Notes: generated by a model not told the origin, from the sequence alone. Shown: positions 19,187 to 27,144, numbered from the stretch's first letter. The stretch: DNA of 64,000 bases from Rhodanobacter panaciterrae (GCF_014651895.1 NZ_BMXT01000001.1:744001-808000), one strand, 5' to 3'. Program-made: numbers and translations.

Positions 19187-20017
19187 TCATGCTGCTCTCG
19201 TACCTCGGCATGCCGGATATTTCGAGCAACCCCAAAAGTGATCTTTGGTTTGCCGATTCGACCGCTGGACCATATCGGCGCCGCACTTAGGACAGATTGG
19301 ATTTGATGAAGATACCGGGTCAGGTGCGGCGGTAACGACGGGTCTGGTCGTTGCCATCGCCACTTTGGCTGGCGTCGGCGTCTGAACTTCGCGCACCATC
19401 GCAAGCAATGCCTCACCATGGATCAGCTCAATCGGTTTGCCTTGTGCAAAGCGCTGTGCGTCCACGGTGTAGTTACCTACCGCGACGATCTTCACCGCAG
19501 CGGCGCCGTGATGCGCTAGCAGACCAAACATTTCTCGTACAATCTTGACGTCGACACGCTGCGTCTTCCATTGCTTGCACTGTACGAGCATGGTCTTGCC
19601 ATCTTTGCGCAGAATCAGGTCGATGCCACCATCAGCGCCGCCGAGCCCGGTTTCCTGGATCGTGTGGCCTTGGCGACGAAACGCTTCGCCTACCAGCATT
19701 TCAAATTCGCGCCAGCTCATGGCGCGCAGGCTGTCGAGTCCGGTTTGCTTTTCCAGAAGATCCCTACGCCGACGGCTGCCCATGATGGAAGCGAGCGCAG
19801 CCATCCAGCACAGAATCAGCGCGATCCATGCAAACGGGGCATAGGCCCCAGCTGAAAGTTGTCTTCCCATGGCCTGCCAGACAGGATTGTTCACCGTCGA
19901 CATGTACCAGCCTATGCCGTAGCGAATCGCTACATAGGCAAAAATGCCCAGCACGAAACCGATGGGCCAAGGCATCGATGCCAGTAGCTCAATGCCGCCT
20001 TCCTTGCGCTTTGCCAT
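19187..20017 (-). CDS. Membrane-anchored Mrr-like nuclease with zinc ribbon
   Basis: A protein of 276 residues. Two transmembrane helices (about 15-37 and 58-80) precede an Mrr_cat domain starting LRAMSWREFEMLVGEAF, with the PD-(D/E)XK core GGADGGIDL then VQCKQWK (D...QxK form). The C-terminus carries a topoisomerase-type four-cysteine zinc ribbon, CPKC and later CSKYPAC. It should bind and possibly cut DNA at the membrane. It lies 46 bases upstream of the RT-nitrilase gene on the same strand. Its base composition is host-like (67% in a sampled line), unlike the RT gene, so it may be a resident gene beside which the RT inserted, or a functional partner. No methylase is present. Confidence 0.8.
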   Translation of the reverse strand: MAKRKEGGIELLASMPWPIGFVLGIFAYVAIRYGIGWYMSTVNNPVWQAMGRQLSAGAYAPFAWIALILCWMAALASIMGSRRRRDLLEKQTGLDSLRAMSWREFEMLVGEAFRRQGHTIQETGLGGADGGIDLILRKDGKTMLVQCKQWKTQRVDVKIVREMFGLLAHHGAAAVKIVAVGNYTVDAQRFAQGKPIELIHGEALLAMVREVQTPTPAKVAMATTRPVVTAAPDPVSSSNPICPKCGADMVQRSNRQTKDHFWGCSKYPACRGTRAA

Positions 20018-20080
20018 TGCTCCCCCTGAGTCAATACGGCACTCCGTGCACCATACCGCGAAACCTAGCCATGAGAGGGC

Positions 20081-20183
20081 AAAAAGGTGTCAGGGACAAT
20101 TTCTGATGGGAGATTGGCTCTTTGAATGAGCGTAAAAGGGGACGGAGGGAATTAAATTGAAATCATTGCCTCCGTCTCCTTTG
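20081..20183. repeat. Composite short repeat: MITE-type end plus GGACGGAGG palindrome
   Basis: Bases 20081-20106 repeat the end sequence AAAAAGGTGTCAGGGACAAT seen at 21202 and, inverted, at 21408-21430. Bases 20134-20183 form an inverted repeat with GGACGGAGG and CCTCCGTCTCC arms, matching the palindrome at 22907-22950. The stretch fills the gap between the Mrr-like and AHSA1 genes and holds no gene. It looks like debris of REP/MITE-type elements. Confidence 0.6.
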
Positions 20184-20199
20184 TCGTGTGTCTTCTCCT

Positions 20200-20697
20200 T
20201 CACTGTGCAGCTTTGAACATGTCGTCGAGGCGGGTGTAGCTGTGCTCCATGCCGTCGGTCATGCCGGTGGAGACCGCGTCTTCACGCGCTTGCTTCGAAG
20301 CGAACGTCAGATTGCAGACGAGCGTAGTGACGCCGTTCTGCTCACTGAGTTCGAGTGACACGATGCATGGATCGCCAGTTGGCATGGCGAAGTCCATATC
20401 GCCCGGGTCGAAGTATTGTTCGTGGACCAGCTTCGACGGGTCGTTGACTTCGGTGAAAGTGCCGAGGAAGCCGAATCCCTTGCCGTCTTCGCGGCTTCTC
20501 CACTGCCATCTGTATTTGCCGCCGACGCGGACATCCATGTCGCACACCGGCATATCCCAGCCGTCATACCCCTGCCATTTCCGCACGAGTTCGGGGCGGG
20601 TATGCGCATCCCACACCAATTGGCGGGGCGCGTTGAAGGTACGCGTGACGCGGACTTCGCGATCACTGGGAAGTGTCACTTCTGCGGGCTTGGGCAT
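20200..20697 (-). CDS. SRPBCC/AHSA1 family protein
   Basis: A protein of 165 residues. ATG 20697 has AAGGAGAAG upstream and is chosen over an earlier in-frame ATG. It has the helix-grip fold of the activator of Hsp90 ATPase homologue 1-like family: RTFNAPRQLVWDAHTRPELVRKW at the N-terminus, then GGKYRWQW, and a C-terminal helix with GMEHSYTRLDDM. Such proteins bind small hydrophobic ligands. It is preceded by an ArsR-type repressor 79 bases upstream on the same strand, a common pairing in which the repressor controls the AHSA1 gene. Ligand unknown. Confidence 0.85.
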   Translation of the reverse strand: MPKPAEVTLPSDREVRVTRTFNAPRQLVWDAHTRPELVRKWQGYDGWDMPVCDMDVRVGGKYRWQWRSREDGKGFGFLGTFTEVNDPSKLVHEQYFDPGDMDFAMPTGDPCIVSLELSEQNGVTTLVCNLTFASKQAREDAVSTGMTDGMEHSYTRLDDMFKAAQ

Positions 20698-20776
20698 GGT
20701 CTTCTCCTTGGTGTTTCGTCGTGATGGCGCGCCGCCATGAGGATGAACGGGCGAACAGCGCGCCGACATGTACGCG

Positions 20777-21133
20777 CTATTTTTTTGCTCGTTTGCGCCC
20801 GGACGGTTTGGCCTGGAGTTGCTCGATCAACGCATCGAGGCGCTGGTAGCTCTGTTCAAAGATCTCGCGGTAACGTTCGATCCAATCCACGGCCTCTTGC
20901 AATCGCTTCGGTTCCAGTTTGCGTGGACGCCGTTGCGCATCGACGTCCATCGAGATGAGGCCGGCGCGCTCAAGCACTTTCAGATGTTTGGAGATGGCTG
21001 GCTGGCTCATCTCGAACGGCTCGGCGAGTTCCGTCACCGTGGCCTCTCCCGTGGCCAGCCGCGCCAGGATGGCGCGACGGGTGGGGTCGGCCAGAGCGGC
21101 GAAGGTGAGGTTGAGACGTTCCGATGTTTGCAT
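20777..21133 (-). CDS. ArsR family HTH repressor paired with AHSA1
   Basis: A protein of 118 residues with a winged HTH: LADPTRRAILARLATGE, then VTELAEPFEMSQPAISKHLKVL with the recognition helix around 42-56, and a wing ending GLISMDVDAQRRPRKL. No metal-binding cysteine motif, so it belongs to the non-metal ArsR subgroup that accompanies SRPBCC genes. A perfect palindrome ACTTATAAGT lies 17 bases before its start and could be its operator. Probably transcribed with the AHSA1 gene. Confidence 0.88.
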   Translation of the reverse strand: MQTSERLNLTFAALADPTRRAILARLATGEATVTELAEPFEMSQPAISKHLKVLERAGLISMDVDAQRRPRKLEPKRLQEAVDWIERYREIFEQSYQRLDALIEQLQAKPSGRKRAKK

Positions 21134-21150
21134 AGCCGCCTAGTTCCATA

Positions 21151-21160
21151 ACTTATAAGT
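21151..21160. promoter_or_regulatory. Palindrome ACTTATAAGT, candidate ArsR operator
   Basis: Perfect 10-bp palindrome in an AT-rich stretch directly upstream of the ArsR gene starting at 21133. Position over the likely promoter suggests autoregulation. Confidence 0.5.
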
Positions 21161-21201
21161 AATATACAAAGACCGGACTGACCGGTCAAGACCTGCGCAA
21201 C

Positions 21202-21430
21202 AAAAAGGTGTCAGGGACAATTTCTGACAGCGGAATGGTTTCGGGGGATGAGGGTGAGGTGCGGCTCGCGCTGATCGTCAAAGGAAGGGCGCTGCGTAAC
21301 CCTGTCGGACATGGCCCGACTTCCACGCTTCGAACTCGCCAGTGTTCCGTGACGCGTGGTGCAGCGGGGCAACAATCGTCTGCCGTGTTTTCTGGACGAC
21401 GAGGATCGAAATTGTCCCTGACACCCTTTC
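21202..21430. mobile_element. MITE-like element, 229 bp, with imperfect terminal inverted repeats
   Basis: The left end AAAAAGGTGTCAGGGACAAT continues TTCTGA; the right end, read in reverse complement, is GAAAGGGTGTCAGGGACAAT continuing TTCG. About 20 of the end bases match. The 185-bp interior is GC-rich and codes for nothing I recognise. A solo copy of the same end lies at 20081, and degraded ends lie near 30149 and 38563. No transposase is in the window, so it would move only in trans. Confidence 0.6.
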
Positions 21431-21435
21431 GGTGG

Positions 21436-21876
21436 TTATCGCGCTACCAGCCGCGGCCTGAAGCGGCTGACATGCGCGGCCTCGACCCCTGTGAAGGTGT
21501 CATCGGGCGCGGGTTCGGTCACCACGTGACCGGGATGCGGCCGCCGATGCACCTCGGCCATGAAGCGATAACCGAGGGTATGCACGGTGGCGATGTAACG
21601 CGGATGGAGTGCCGAGTCGCCCAGGGCATGACGCAGCTGCGAAATGGCGTGGCTCAGTACGCCCGGGGTGACGTTGCGGTGGCCCCACGCTGCATCGAGC
21701 AACGTGTCCTTGTCGACCATAGTGCCGGCCTGCTCCAGCAGCGTCACGAGCACGGTATAGGTCTTGGGCTCCACTTGCCGGGCTTGACCGTCACGCTCCA
21801 GTCGGTGCGCGCATGGATCGACGACGAGGCCGTCGCATTGATAGATCCAGTTGTTGTCGAGTTCGGGGGGACGCAT
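21436..21876 (-). CDS. OmpR/PhoB-type winged-helix transcriptional regulator (DNA-binding domain only)
   Basis: A protein of 146 residues if ATG 21876 is used; ATG 21939 is an alternative. The Trans_reg_C fold is visible: a beta strand (GLVVDPCAHRLER), then EPKTYTVLVTLLEQAGTMVDKDTLLDAAWG, LSHAISQLRHALGD as recognition helix, and a hairpin with YIATVHTLGYRF. It has no receiver domain and no transmembrane helix, unlike CadC/ToxR. Many Xanthomonadales carry such stand-alone wHTH proteins. It ends six bases from the MITE-like element. The much longer open frame upstream is composition-driven. Confidence 0.7.
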   Translation of the reverse strand: MRPPELDNNWIYQCDGLVVDPCAHRLERDGQARQVEPKTYTVLVTLLEQAGTMVDKDTLLDAAWGHRNVTPGVLSHAISQLRHALGDSALHPRYIATVHTLGYRFMAEVHRRPHPGHVVTEPAPDDTFTGVEAAHVSRFRPRLVAR

Positions 21877-22386
21877 GATCGTGCCTGTCGATGACTCACC
21901 CTGCAGGCGAAGTGTGTGCCTGTCGTTGACCGGCGCCATCTGCCAGACGTAACACCTGCCGCATGGTCTGCGCCTGGTCGGTTGGGCACGATTTTTTCCC
22001 GGTGTTGCCGACGGGTCTCGAGCGGTGCGGGCGAAAACCGGCCTGGGTGTCGTGACACCTTTCCGGCGCGACGCGCAGCGTCTAGGGATGCGGTGCCAGC
22101 CATGGCGCCGGGAACGTACCAGACTGTTTTCCGGCAAGGCTGGTCGCACCCACGGGTACGGGCCAGGGAATGCGGGGCGGCGGTGCCAGCCCAGCTCCAT
22201 CGCTTGAGCCGACTGGTGGCCACCATGTGGTGATGCTTCCGGGTTTTCCGGCCTGCGCATCCAGCCGGTGGATCTGCCGGAAATCCTCATGGAATCCACG
22301 CATATTCCACAGGAATCCCTCAAGCAAGCGCCGGGGGCGCGGCGCACGATCATCCAACGGACATTGGTGTCCGTCTGGAGGCTCCC
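21877..22386. other. Divergent intergenic region
   Basis: A 510-bp region between the wHTH gene (leftward) and the secreted-protein gene (rightward). GGAGG at 22377-22381 is the ribosome site of the right gene. No convincing gene, repeat or RNA structure seen; open frames here overlap each other and lack ribosome sites. Confidence 0.45.
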
Positions 22387-22893
22387 ATGAGACATCTGAT
22401 CAGCGTCACCACCCTTGTGCTCGGTCTTGCCTGCGTCGGCGGCGTCAGTGCGGCCCAGGACCAGACGCAGGCCACCAACATGCGCAATGTCACCGTCAAC
22501 GCCGTGCCCCAGTACGAAACCTACGTGGCCAACCTGGATGCCGGCTTCGCGTTGCACGCCCTGGTCGGTCACACACGCCGGCAGTTCGTGCAGGCCGAAC
22601 GGACGGCCGAGAGATCGGAATCCCTGCGCAAGCAGGGCATGGCCACGCAGCCGCTCGTCGCCGTGGCTGTCGACGACTCCTCGGGCCCAGGCGTGGCGAG
22701 ACAGTTCCAATTGCTCGACGCCGATAACGAGACGGTTGCCATCGTCAACGTGTATTGCAAGCGGGCCGTGCCGTCGGGAGGCCCGCATTGCAGGTTGGAT
22801 CCTCTGCCCAACGGGACCGGCAGGGGCAGCCAGAGCATGGCGGCAACGCAGGCGAAGTATCTGCAGGTCGCCGAGGTGGATTTGCGTGACTAG
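22387..22893 (+). CDS. Hypothetical secreted protein
   Basis: A protein of 168 residues. ATG 22387 is preceded by GGAGGCTCCC. It has a signal peptide (hydrophobic core 4-20, cleavage after VSA or SAA). The mature part has no repeats or known motif and includes two cysteines (CKRAVPSGGPHC) that could form a disulfide. It is divergent from the wHTH regulator gene, so that regulator could control it. I do not recognise the family. Confidence 0.65.
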   Translation: MRHLISVTTLVLGLACVGGVSAAQDQTQATNMRNVTVNAVPQYETYVANLDAGFALHALVGHTRRQFVQAERTAERSESLRKQGMATQPLVAVAVDDSSGPGVARQFQLLDADNETVAIVNVYCKRAVPSGGPHCRLDPLPNGTGRGSQSMAATQAKYLQVAEVDLRD

Positions 22894-22906
22894 ACAGACG
22901 ACAAGC

Positions 22907-22950
22907 GGACGGAGGCAATCAAGTTGAATTCATTGCCTCCGTCCCCTTTT
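22907..22950. terminator. Perfect 13-bp inverted repeat with T-tract (dispersed palindrome)
   Basis: Arms GGACGGAGGCAAT and ATTGCCTCCGTCC with a 12-nt loop, followed by CCCCTTTTT on the plus strand. It starts 14 bases after the stop of the secreted protein, so it works as a terminator, and it is also a copy of the palindrome at 20134-20183. Confidence 0.65.
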
Positions 22951-23085
22951 TGCCGCCGTTTTGCGACGGAACTAGGGCGCTGGCGGAACGGGCTCTGACC
23001 GGTTTAATTCAAGCGGGTAACGGCGATACACGAGCGGAGCGGGGTCAACCGGGCTATCGTGCTGTCCTGATCACGAAGAAACACC

Positions 23086-23352
23086 ATGACGAAAAGCTAC
23101 GACCCACCGCTGACCACGAACCCGCATGCTCCCCTTTATCGCATCGACAAAGCTATCAGGGCAGCCCAGCAACGGCTGGATGCCGCCATCGACGCGAAGC
23201 GGCATCACACCAGCCAGAATCTGGCCCACGAAGTGATCAAAGAGGCGCGCGAAGGACTCAAAAAGTCTGAATTGTTGCGTGTGCTCAAGATCAAGGAACT
23301 GGCGCAGAAGGCGGCGGAGACTGCGGCGGCTGGAAAATTGGAGCAAAACTGA
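23086..23352 (+). CDS. Small hypothetical cytosolic protein
   Basis: A protein of 88 residues with an Ala/Lys/Glu-rich helical character (IRAAQQRLDAAIDAKRHH, then EVIKEAREGLKKSELLRVL), likely two helices or a coiled coil. The start has only a weak ribosome site (AAGAAACACC). It lies alone between the palindrome and the convergent mtfA gene. I do not recognise the family; coding is supported by GC-phase and length only. Confidence 0.5.
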   Translation: MTKSYDPPLTTNPHAPLYRIDKAIRAAQQRLDAAIDAKRHHTSQNLAHEVIKEAREGLKKSELLRVLKIKELAQKAAETAAAGKLEQN

Positions 23353-23405
23353 CCGGGAACTGGAGTGAACCTCTCGTGCTGGGCTCCGCTCTGGAACACG
23401 AGCGC

Positions 23406-24158
23406 TCAGAACGGGTGCTGTCGATAAAACTGCTCGAGCTGCCGATAAACGTCCGGCAAATGCTCGCGCAAAGTTGCCGGAGTCTCGAAAAATTGCTCAC
23501 TGGCCACCGCAAAAAACTCGGCCGGGCTTTCGAGCGCATACGGATCGATCGGCAATTCGACCCCGTTTCGTTGATCCTCCTTCAGGCGATCCCACGCGCT
23601 CGAGAAGACCCGCGACCACACGCGGCGATCCATGCGCCGGTGCAAGGGCGGAAAGCCGTTGGCGTCCCCGTTGAGCAGGTCGAGCTTGTGGGCCATTTCG
23701 TGGATGACCACGTTGTGCCCCGGTTTTTTCCCACTCAGCACATCCGCCCACGACAGGATCACCGGCCCACGCCCCCATGCCTCACCGGCCATTACGGTGT
23801 TGGTCTGGTGCACCACGCCCGCGGCATCGGTTTGAGTGCGACGCGGAATGAACGCGTCCGGATACACGATGATGCTGTGCCAACCGTCGTACCAATCAAG
23901 GCCCAGCTTCAGGATCGGTATGCAGGCATGCGCCGCGAGCAAGACACGATCGGCGTCGCCCAGTTCCAATCCTTGGACCGGCTCCAGCGACTTGCTCTCC
24001 AGGAACAGCGTTGCCAGCACGCGCAGCGTGGCCTGATCGGAAGCACCCAACCGTTGCGCTGCGGGACAGCGCCGCAACGCATCTTTCCAGAGCGATTCGG
24101 CGATCGGGCGCCGAGCGACGATGCGCCGTACGCGCCATTTTCTGATTTTGTCGAACAT
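23406..24158 (-). CDS. mtfA: MtfA-type zinc metallopeptidase (M90)
   Basis: A protein of 250 residues starting MFDKIRKWRVRR. The zinc motif is HEMAH (H153-E154-H157) followed by KLDLLNGDANG, and the third ligand is expected in SPAEFFAV near residue 225, the pattern of E. coli MtfA (YeeI). In E. coli MtfA is a peptidase that interacts with the repressor Mlc; whether Mlc exists here is unknown. It is a soluble cytosolic protein of normal length. It lies downstream of the effector gene on the same strand with about 90 bases between. Confidence 0.88.
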   Translation of the reverse strand: MFDKIRKWRVRRIVARRPIAESLWKDALRRCPAAQRLGASDQATLRVLATLFLESKSLEPVQGLELGDADRVLLAAHACIPILKLGLDWYDGWHSIIVYPDAFIPRRTQTDAAGVVHQTNTVMAGEAWGRGPVILSWADVLSGKKPGHNVVIHEMAHKLDLLNGDANGFPPLHRRMDRRVWSRVFSSAWDRLKEDQRNGVELPIDPYALESPAEFFAVASEQFFETPATLREHLPDVYRQLEQFYRQHPF

Positions 24159-24245
24159 CGCCACAAGTTGGAGGGCGTCGTAGCGAAAGCAAGGGTCGGG
24201 GTGGATTCCCCCCCGGAGGGGCTCCCTTTTCCGCTTTTCTTCGAT

Positions 24246-24784
24246 ATCTACGGTGAGCGCTGCAACGCCGGCTGATCCATCTGCGAGTTTTGCATCTGCT
24301 GCATGGGCGGCGCGTTCTGGGTCGAGGCAGGCTCTTGAATATCGTGCTGCCACTGGCCGCTGCTCTGCACGAGCGGCGTGCCGATCGCCTGGCCCACGTT
24401 GACGTCGGTATAGCGCTTGAACAGGGAGCTCGTGTCGCCCTGCACGGCGAACGCCCGACTGGCATCATCGCTCAACACAACATGGTCGACCCGACTCATG
24501 CCGTGGCCGTGAGCGGCGACGGCCAGTGCCGCGGCAAGATTGTCACTGCGCTGATCCGGTGCACGTCCTTGCTGCGCATCCAGGCGATGTACGGCGTCGA
24601 GCGCCTGCCGGTAGATTCCGTTGCCGGGGTGCGTGGCATCGGCGAGAGTCGGCTGCGGCGGGTGCACGGCCATCCGCAAAGCGTTCAGCGTCTTCGGGCC
24701 GGCGACGCCATCGGGCGTCATGTGATGCGCGCGCTGGAACTGCTCGACCGCTGCCTTCGTGCATGGGCCGAAGTCGCCGTCCGG
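24246..24784. repeat. Paralogous block A (with 28069-28607), 539 bp
   Basis: Same length and nearly identical sequence as 28069-28607. It covers the second half of the peptidoglycan-binding domain, the whole XVIPCD and the stop codon of the effector, while the N-terminal halves of the two effectors differ. This points to C-terminal module duplication or gene conversion. Confidence 0.85.
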
Positions 24785-25834
24785 ATGCAATGCACGGCCG
24801 TGTGCATCGGTGTAGCCCAGTCCCGCGAGGTTGCGTTGCAAGGCTGTCACCTCACTGCCTTTGCTTCCTTCCTTGAGCAACGATTGCGCGCCGTGCACAT
24901 GGCTGGTGCGCGAATGCGTCTGACGCTGTTCCCTGCCGCCCAGTTCGGCTAGCGCCTTCAGCTGGGGATCGTCGAGGATCTTTGTGTCGCGCCCGTGATC
25001 ATGCAGGTACTTCTCCAGACCGGTCTCTAGGAACGTCTTGTCTTCTGCCGACAGGCTGGCTTTCACGTTGTCGACGCCGGCCGCTTCGACACAGTGTGAG
25101 ATGCGTCGCAGCACGTCCTTCGTGCCCTGGTTGTTCTGGCCGTACTGTGTTTCGAGCTTGTAGCGAATCATGTCGTCCAGACCAAACTCGCCATCCACCT
25201 TGATGGTGGCACCGGCGGAGCGCCCCGGCATGTTCATCGCTGGATCGCCCTTTGTCTTGTCGACGAATTCCTTCAGGCCATCGTTCACGGCCTTGCCATA
25301 CTGATTCTTCGTATCGATGAGGATCAGTTTGGCGACGTCGCTGTGCTGGACGAAGGTCTTGTTCGGTTCCGTCGTCATGCCGTCGACGACGGCATTCATG
25401 GCTGTTACTTTTTTCTGTATACCCGGAACGAAATCGGCATCGATGGCGCGCACACCCGCGTCCGAGCTCAGTGCCGCATCGAGCTTGGGTTTCATCTGCG
25501 TGTAGACGGTGCGGTCCGCTTCCGTGAAGGTATTGAACGGCTTGTAGAGATGGCTCTTGATGCTCTCCAGTTCCTGATCGCTGATGATGCGATGGCCTTG
25601 GGCGTCCGTGGCATTCGTCGCGATCGACTCGAGCAGATGGCGACCGTCCTGATTGGCTCCTACGTCGTACTGGAACGGCCCGAAGCTGGGTCCGCTCGCT
25701 GCCGCGCCGGCATTGCCTATCTCGTAGGCACCCTTGCCGTTACGCAACTCGCTTTTCATCATGATCTCGTACGCGCGGTGCTCCATTGAACCCGGCACGA
25801 GGCCATCGCCGCCAGAAAATACCCGGTCGCTCAT
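24248..25834 (-). CDS. Antibacterial T4SS effector: lysozyme-like N-domain, PG-binding domain, XVIPCD
   Basis: A protein of 528 residues; ATG 25834 has AAAGGAG upstream. The N-terminal part (1-300) resembles peptidoglycan-cleaving domains: an early Glu-rich helix and a PSFGPFQYD motif (residues about 50-58) like the GxxQ motif of lysozyme-like enzymes. A PG_binding_1 repeat (about 315-385, LQRNLAGLGY, DGDFGPCTKAAVEQFQ) follows. The C-terminus (about 395-528) is the Xanthomonadales XVIPCD secretion signal: LDAVHRLDAQQGRAPDQRSD, the MSRVDHVVLSDD segment, and a Gln-rich tail. Such X-Tfe proteins are delivered by the X-T4SS to kill competitors. Two DUF1311-type immunity genes lie directly upstream in the same transcript. 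Confidence 0.85.
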   Translation of the reverse strand: MSDRVFSGGDGLVPGSMEHRAYEIMMKSELRNGKGAYEIGNAGAAASGPSFGPFQYDVGANQDGRHLLESIATNATDAQGHRIISDQELESIKSHLYKPFNTFTEADRTVYTQMKPKLDAALSSDAGVRAIDADFVPGIQKKVTAMNAVVDGMTTEPNKTFVQHSDVAKLILIDTKNQYGKAVNDGLKEFVDKTKGDPAMNMPGRSAGATIKVDGEFGLDDMIRYKLETQYGQNNQGTKDVLRRISHCVEAAGVDNVKASLSAEDKTFLETGLEKYLHDHGRDTKILDDPQLKALAELGGREQRQTHSRTSHVHGAQSLLKEGSKGSEVTALQRNLAGLGYTDAHGRALHPDGDFGPCTKAAVEQFQRAHHMTPDGVAGPKTLNALRMAVHPPQPTLADATHPGNGIYRQALDAVHRLDAQQGRAPDQRSDNLAAALAVAAHGHGMSRVDHVVLSDDASRAFAVQGDTSSLFKRYTDVNVGQAIGTPLVQSSGQWQHDIQEPASTQNAPPMQQMQNSQMDQPALQRSP

Positions 25835-25866
25835 AGCAAACTCCTTTTAGTTAGTGATCCTTGATC

Positions 25867-26379
25867 TCAGTGCGATTGGCGAGCGGAAAGGCTGTTGCGC
25901 CAGTCCTCCAGCTGCTGTGCGCGGATGGCCGTGCTGTCCATGCGGCAGATCGACTCGGTGGCCGGCGCATTGTCCGAACCAAAGCGGGCAGCGCGTGCCG
26001 AGCAGTCCTTGGCGAAGAAGGCAAGCCACGCACGCTGGGCATCCACGGCCGTCTGCCTGGCTGTGCCGCTGAGACCGGTGGTCAGCGCCTTGTATGCCTT
26101 GTTGAGTCGTTCATCCTGGTACTTGAATTCGGTATCCGCGCAATCGCCCTGATCAGCCACGCGTCCTTGCGTTTCCTTAACGCATGCATCGTAGGCCGGT
26201 CGAATGCCGTAGTACTCATTGGAAATGTAGGACAGGCGCTCCACGCCGGGCACGATGGCAACGCCGTTGATCGTGTCCTGATTACCCGTGGAAGATGCCG
26301 GCGGCGACATTGCTACAGCACTCCCGACATATACCGCACACGCCAGCATCGTTAGCAAAGCACTCCGTACCTTCTTCAT
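25867..26379 (-). CDS. DUF1311 (LprI-like) immunity protein, X-Tfi
   Basis: A protein of 170 residues. ATG 26379 with GAGGA upstream starts a signal peptide (cleavage after GSAVA). The mature domain has the DUF1311/LprI pattern: YDACVKE, then CADTEFKYQDERLNKAYKAL, then AVDAQRAWLAFFAKDC. LprI-type proteins inhibit lysozymes in the periplasm. It ends 32 bases before the effector start, so it is the likely immunity partner protecting the producer's peptidoglycan. Confidence 0.85.
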   Translation of the reverse strand: MKKVRSALLTMLACAVYVGSAVAMSPPASSTGNQDTINGVAIVPGVERLSYISNEYYGIRPAYDACVKETQGRVADQGDCADTEFKYQDERLNKAYKALTTGLSGTARQTAVDAQRAWLAFFAKDCSARAARFGSDNAPATESICRMDSTAIRAQQLEDWRNSLSARQSH

Positions 26380-26474
26380 CGTGTTGTCCTCGTCGCTTGA
26401 CCAAACCAAAATTCAAAGAAGCTTCCCGATGTATTGGAACCGCTCATGGTGTTGCTCATCCAGCGATGATGCAG

Positions 26475-26957
26475 TTACTGACCGCTGGCGATGGACAGGT
26501 ATCTGTTCAATGTGTTGGCTCGCTCACAAATGCTGAAAATCTCGCTTTGGGTCACGTCAAGGTTGTCGATGATTTCATCGCCGTAGAGTGAATCTTCAAA
26601 TGCTCCATTTTCGCCCTGCAACTTCAGCCAGGTCCGTTCGGCAATGATCAACTTGTCTTTCGCCTTGTCATTGAGCTTGCCGAGCAGCGTCTTGTACGTG
26701 CTGTTAAGCCGGCTGTCCTTTGTGGTCTTTTCAGCAGAGAGACACGCGCCGAGAGCAACGGTGTCCGAGCCGGCCTTGTCGATGCATGTATAGAACGTCG
26801 TCGTTATGCCTTTCGGCGCATCGCGCTGAATGACTTGGCTCGTACTACTGGTGTCCTTTGCGTGTGCCGAGCAGAGGAGCTGGCTGACGATCAGCGTGCC
26901 GAAAAAGAGGACGCCGAAGGTCTGACACAGGCGTATGCGAGCGGGAATGGGGAGCAT
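26475..26957 (-). CDS. Second DUF1311 (LprI-like) immunity protein of locus A
   Basis: A protein of 160 residues. ATG 26957 follows AAGGAGATCGC. Signal peptide with hydrophobic core around 14-30, cleavage after AHA. The DUF1311 pattern is clear: FYTCIDKAG, CLSAEKTTKDSRLNSTYKTLLG, LIIAERTWLKLQ. First gene of the locus A transcript, 95 bases before the next immunity gene. Its N-terminus (IPARI) and the 92-bp leader upstream match the immunity gene of locus B (IPTRI), so it is the orthologous copy; the 25867 gene is the extra one. Confidence 0.82.
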   Translation of the reverse strand: MLPIPARIRLCQTFGVLFFGTLIVSQLLCSAHAKDTSSTSQVIQRDAPKGITTTFYTCIDKAGSDTVALGACLSAEKTTKDSRLNSTYKTLLGKLNDKAKDKLIIAERTWLKLQGENGAFEDSLYGDEIIDNLDVTQSEIFSICERANTLNRYLSIASGQ

Positions 26958-26977
26958 GCGATCTCCTTGAAAGGCGA

Positions 26978-27069
26978 ACCCTGAAATCCTTTGCCGGAAA
27001 GCCTAGCATCGGTACTTCGCGGCAAAATGTGAGCGTGCTCGGGAAATGACGTCGGGGAATAGCGCGATG
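26978..27069 (-). promoter_or_regulatory. Duplicated control region, copy A
   Basis: A 92-bp stretch that matches 29992-30083 at 86 positions. It lies 20 bases before the first immunity gene start and presumably contains the promoter of the effector/immunity transcript, so both loci should be co-regulated. Confidence 0.65.
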
Positions 27070-27112
27070 GCGATCCCGATGACCATCATTGATAGGCAGG
27101 GTCACGCAGCTA

Positions 27113-27144
27113 TAACGACTTGCGTCATATGACGGTTGGCGTTA
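27113..27144. promoter_or_regulatory. Nested palindrome, candidate HigA operator
   Basis: CGTCATATGACG (27123-27134) is a perfect palindrome, and TAACG (27113-27117) and CGTTA (27140-27144) add outer arms with exactly the same centre. It lies just upstream of higB, where HigA-type antitoxins bind to repress their operon. Confidence 0.7.

Noticed and set aside
16168-20017. Retron or group II intron reading of the RT gene
   Set aside because: There is no intron RNA structure or maturase domain, and the C-terminal nitrilase triad and YVDD context fit the UG/DRT class. No msr/msd-like inverted repeat precedes the gene in the 46-base gap.
21877-22788. N-terminal extension of the wHTH regulator to 450 residues
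   Set aside because: The extension reads antisense through the secreted-protein gene with its own ribosome site and signal peptide; the domain needs only the last 146 residues.
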